A stretch of DNA of 64,000 nucleotides, from NCBI GenBank assembly GCA_031553315.1, contig JAVBLT010000007.1:62001-126000 (forward strand), in the 5' to 3' direction. The stretch is from JAVBLT01 sp031553315 (lineage in GTDB: Bacteria; Verrucomicrobiota; Kiritimatiellia; RFP12; DVOR01). The first letter of the stretch is position 1, and every line of letters begins with the position of its first letter. Both the position numbers and the translations under genes were made by a program. The notes under the pieces were generated by a model, which saw only the letters and a list, made by a program, of their open reading frames with translations, made no database searches and was not told the DNA's origin. Positions 60,807-64,000 of this stretch are shown in pieces.

Positions 60807-63800
60807 TCAGGTGAAATCCGGCTCGACCACAACCGGGCGGACGATTCTCGGCTGGAAGGCCTTGACCGCCGGATCCGTTTGCGGGATCAGGGCCTGGCCG
60901 GCGCCGACCCAGGCGCCGCCGTCGGGAAGCTGGATGACGACGCCGCGATAGTTCACCATCACGGTGCGCAGCAGGGTGGTGTTGCGCGGGCCGGGCACTT
61001 CGGCATAGCCCCGGAAGGCGCCGCTGAAGAGGCCGTTGGCGAGGGTCACGCCCCAGGTGAGGCGGGCGGAGTTCTCGGCGGAGAAGTCGTAGCTGCCGTC
61101 GGGAAGCTTCACGGGGGAGGTGGATCTGGGGGCCACGAGGGCTGTACCGCGGGCATTGGGGGCGAGGAGGGTGCCGGCCTCGATGGAATCGAACCGCAGG
61201 TCGGTCAACGATTCGGTGGCGCGGGCTTCGAACCACGGAATGCTGTCGAGATAAGCGCCGAAGCGGTGTTCTTCAACCACGGTCGCTTCGCGGCGGTAGG
61301 TGTAACCGATGGCCGCGAAGGCGGTGAGGGGGGTGCCGTTTTTCTCCCAGTGGAAGGGCCAGTCGTGATACGTGGTCACGCGGATGGCGCCGGCATCGCT
61401 TTCGGGCTCGGGGCTGAACCAGAGGAGGCCGCCGACGGAACCCTTCACGCTCATGGCGCGGTTGGCGATGCCGGAAGCGACTTTGGCGCTGAAGACCTTG
61501 AGGATGGGGGCTCCGGCCAGGAGACCTTCTTCCGTGTAGAGCTGAAGGGTATCGGCGCCGCTGAAGGTGGTGCCGTCGGGCAGGGCGCCGGAGTAGCGCA
61601 TCGATCCGGCGGCGCTCACGGTGAGGGTGAGGTAACCGGAGGCGTACGAGCGGCGGCGGCCCAGGGGGGCGTCGTCATCCACGAAGGCGGCGGTGTAGGT
61701 GCCTTTGAGGCGGTTGAGGGCATCCATGGCCACGAAGTCGGACTTGTCTTTGAAACGGTTGCGGGAGCCGTCGATTTCGAATTCCTCGCCGTCGGGCGAC
61801 AGGGCGGTACCCCAGATGCGGCCGGAGCGGACGGCGATTTCGAGTGCCCAGCCGGTGCGGGAGGCGAAGGCGGCCCAGGGGGTGCCGTCGTCGTCAACCA
61901 GGCTCCAGGTTTTGGCGACGGGGAAGGTGATGCGGCCCGCGGGGGTGCCGAGCACGGCGGAGATTGAACCGCCGGTCGACACAGTCACCGTGAGGGTGGC
62001 GCCCACCTTCCAGTATTCGTCGGTTTCGCCGGTGGCTTCCACATAGGTGTGGATGAAGCCGTTGTAGATGCCGGCGGCAGACCAGGCGGGAGCCTCGGCG
62101 GGATCGTCGAAGGGCTTGGTGTATTCGCGCCACTGGGCGTAGTAACGGGTATCGGTCGCGCCGGCGAGGGCGGTTTCTTCAATCAAGTCGCCCGCCGGGG
62201 AGGCGCTCCAGCCGAGGAAGCGGAAGCCTTTGACCGGTTCGGGCGTGCCGAGCTGGTCGTAGAGCGAAACGCCGGTGACGAGGTTGTTGGTCACGCTGGT
62301 GACGACGCCTTCTTCGTTGGTCACGGTGTAAACGCCCCGCACAAGGTAGCTCGCTTCGAGCGTTATGGGCGAAACGTCTAGCCCGGCCCAGGCGAAGGTG
62401 GCGTTGGTCACGGCAAACACACCGTTGGTCACGAAGCCTGTGAAGGGGCGCCCGGCGGCGTTGACGAGGTTGGTCGCGGTGAAGGTCTTTTCGGTGCCGT
62501 AGGGCAGGATAAAGGCGCCGGCGGGGTCGATCGCCCCGGTCGAGCTGATCTGCACGAAGGCGCCTTCGGCCGCGCCCATGTCGATGGAATCGCCCGCAAG
62601 GCGGGGGTTGCCGTAGAGGTCGATCCCGGTCACGGTCAGGCCGTTGGTGGTGCCTGCGTCGATGCAAGGCGAGCCGGGGAGGAGGCGGCAATCGCCGGTT
62701 ACGGCGTTGATGAAAGCCGGTTCGGAGGCGATGTTGCCCTCGCCGGCGGCTCCGCCTTCAATGCAGGAGTAGGCGGCGGTTCCGCCGGAAACTTGCGTGA
62801 TACCGCTGTTGCCCCAGACAATGGCGTTGAGCAGGGTGCACCCGTCGACGGCGGCTGCGTCGGCGCCCAGGTTTCCGAGCACCGTGCAGTTGGTCAGCAG
62901 GCTGTTTTTGACGGCGCAGGCGCCGGCGGTGGCGCTGTTTTGGAAAACCGCGCAGTTGGTCAGGCTGCTTTCCAATGCGCCGCTGACGTCGGCGGCGGTG
63001 TTGTTCACGAGGCGGCAATTGATCAGCGTGCCGCCGAGCGCACCCCCGGCCAGGCCTGCCACGCCGCTGCCGTTGGGGGAGCCGTAGCGCAGGGTGAAGC
63101 CGATGAGTGCGGTGGCCTGATACGAGGTGCCGTTGGCCTCAAGGTCGGCATACTGGTCGTCGCTCATGAGCGACGCCGCGCGACCGCCGACGGCGCCTTG
63201 GATAAAGGTTTTTCCCGCGCCTTCCACGCTCTCAACGGTGATGGCCTTGTTGGCGGTGGCGATGAGGAAGTAGGTCCCGTTGGTGACGGTGACGGTATCG
63301 CCCTCCTCGGCGAGGTCGATGGCGGCCTGAATGGTTTTCTTGGCGGCGGCCCAGGTGAGGCCGTTGCCGGAATCATCGGCGCTGGCGGCGTTCACGTACC
63401 ACGTGGCGGGGGCCACGCTGAAGGCGCCCATGTTGATGACTCCGCCGGTGAAGAGTGTTTTGCCGTTCATATCGAGCAGAGGTTCGGCGGAGGCGGGGTC
63501 GCCGGCGCCGCGGCAGGGGGAATAGGGGGTGAGAAGGTAGTTGCCGGCGGCGGCATCGGCGAAAACGGGGTCAACGAGGATGTTGCCCACGGGGGTTCGG
63601 CCGGAACCCTTGAGATCGGTGAGGGTGGTGCGGTAGCTGTTGGTGTTCACGCAGGAGTAGGCCACATCGCACAGGTTGATGTCGTTTTTGCCGTTGGCCT
63701 CGGAATGCGAAATGTTACCCCACACCACGGAATTGGTCACGGCGCACAGGCTCAGGCCGCCCGCCATTTCGTAGGCTTCGTTGTCCGCAACGGTGCAGTT

Positions 63801-64000
63801 GAAGAGAATGCTGTTTTCAGCGCCGCCACCGTACTCGCCGGCGTTGCCGACGATGAGGCAGCCGATGGCAGTGGCAAGCTCGATGCCGCCACCGTAATCG
63901 CCCCAGTTGTTGGTGACGACGCAGTTGACGATGGTGCCGCCGAGCGCGCCGCTGCCTTCGAAGCTGTCGCCGTTGGTGAGCGTGAACCCGACGAGCGTGC
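60807..64000 (-). CDS. Right-handed beta-helix surface protein, 5' end outside window
   Basis: The frame stays open to base 64000, so about 1064 C-terminal residues are seen; the ATG at 63767 is internal. The N-terminal half has short repeats of the type LTNCTVLGNLGADAAAVDGCTLLNAIVWGN, as in parallel beta-helix and polymorphic outer-membrane proteins. They end in DPVFADAAAGNYLLTPYSPCRGAGDP and SPCIDAGT units that close such helices. An InlB B-repeat-like module (FLGWSASPAGDLIEE, then YYAQW) follows, then two or three beta-rich domains. No anchor signal is seen at the end (VVVEPDFT). It is a probable cell-surface or secreted protein of unknown ligand. Confidence 0.82.
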   Translation of the reverse strand, partial: TLVGFTLTNGDSFEGSGALGGTIVNCVVTNNWGDYGGGIELATAIGCLIVGNAGEYGGGAENSILFNCTVADNEAYEMAGGLSLCAVTNSVVWGNISHSEANGKNDINLCDVAYSCVNTNSYRTTLTDLKGSGRTPVGNILVDPVFADAAAGNYLLTPYSPCRGAGDPASAEPLLDMNGKTLFTGGVINMGAFSVAPATWYVNAASADDSGNGLTWAAAKKTIQAAIDLAEEGDTVTVTNGTYFLIATANKAITVESVEGAGKTFIQGAVGGRAASLMSDDQYADLEANGTSYQATALIGFTLRYGSPNGSGVAGLAGGALGGTLINCRLVNNTAADVSGALESSLTNCAVFQNSATAGACAVKNSLLTNCTVLGNLGADAAAVDGCTLLNAIVWGNSGITQVSGGTAAYSCIEGGAAGEGNIASEPAFINAVTGDCRLLPGSPCIDAGTTNGLTVTGIDLYGNPRLAGDSIDMGAAEGAFVQISSTGAIDPAGAFILPYGTEKTFTATNLVNAAGRPFTGFVTNGVFAVTNATFAWAGLDVSPITLEASYLVRGVYTVTNEEGVVTSVTNNLVTGVSLYDQLGTPEPVKGFRFLGWSASPAGDLIEETALAGATDTRYYAQWREYTKPFDDPAEAPAWSAAGIYNGFIHTYVEATGETDEYWKVGATLTVTVSTGGSISAVLGTPAGRITFPVAKTWSLVDDDGTPWAAFASRTGWALEIAVRSGRIWGTALSPDGEEFEIDGSRNRFKDKSDFVAMDALNRLKGTYTAAFVDDDAPLGRRRSYASGYLTLTVSAAGSMRYSGALPDGTTFSGADTLQLYTEEGLLAGAPILKVFSAKVASGIANRAMSVKGSVGGLLWFSPEPESDAGAIRVTTYHDWPFHWEKNGTPLTAFAAIGYTYRREATVVEEHRFGAYLDSIPWFEARATESLTDLRFDSIEAGTLLAPNARGTALVAPRSTSPVKLPDGSYDFSAENSARLTWGVTLANGLFSGAFRGYAEVPGPRNTTLLRTVMVNYRGVVIQLPDGGAWVGAGQALIPQTDPAVKAFQPRIVRPVVVEPDFT

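Overview
The window is 64 kb of high-GC bacterial chromosome carrying ordinary housekeeping genes (prfB, mutS, pyrF, lepA, prmC, lipA, dus, nnr, tRNAs). I infer a PVC-group bacterium, most likely close to Kiritimatiellota, Lentisphaerota or Verrucomicrobiota. The grounds are very large beta-helical, autotransporter-type surface proteins at both edges, a solute-binding protein fused to an ABC permease, DUF2851 and DUF5672 genes, and a type II-C Cas9 whose HNH motif resembles the Bacteroidetes/PVC branch. There is no 16S gene to confirm this.

Layout. 1-2.7 kb: 3' part of an autotransporter-repeat surface protein, then a terminator and a long imperfect inverted repeat. 3-8.2 kb (minus): a complete D-glucuronate operon (kdgK, a mannonate dehydratase-oxidoreductase fusion, uxaC, eda) running from glucuronate to pyruvate and glyceraldehyde-3-phosphate. 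8.3-14.9 kb (minus): LacI-type regulator, PfkB sugar kinase, NAD(P)H-hydrate repair enzyme, two GYF_2/coiled-coil paralogues and a tRNA-dihydrouridine synthase. 15.1-19.5 kb (plus): prfB, a UDP-sugar pyrophosphorylase and a SulP transporter. 19.6-28.7 kb: a complete type II-C CRISPR-Cas locus with 61 repeats, cas2, cas1, a 1229-aa cas9 and a very short tracrRNA gene divergent from cas9. 28.8-36.6 kb: TerB/DnaJ protein, mutS, pyrF, three tRNAs, an atypical kinase, corA and DUF2851. 36.7-42.6 kb: a tripartite RND efflux operon. 42.7-50.5 kb: lepA, aminotransferase, DUF3127, prmC, lipA, DUF5672 and a polytopic membrane protein. 50.6-56.2 kb: SNF2 helicase, NfeD/SPFH pair, a small membrane protein and a DinJ/YafQ toxin-antitoxin module. 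56.2-60.7 kb (minus): an ABC sugar importer of unusual architecture. 60.8 kb to the end (minus): the C-terminal part of another beta-helix surface protein.

Most notable points. The CRISPR repeats end in an extended -10 promoter element, as in Neisseria. The tracrRNA is only about 73 nt. Several spacers come in near-identical families that differ in the PAM-proximal seed, and three such pairs sit exactly two positions apart. 39 of 60 spacers end in A. The ABC importer has its binding protein fused to one permease and an insert of about 400 residues in the other, with no ATPase nearby. Three genes (lepA, the SNF2 helicase and the binding-protein/permease fusion) have well-formed sigma70-type promoters 7-9 bp from the start codon, which predicts leaderless mRNAs. 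The RND pump lacks the usual aspartates in TM4.
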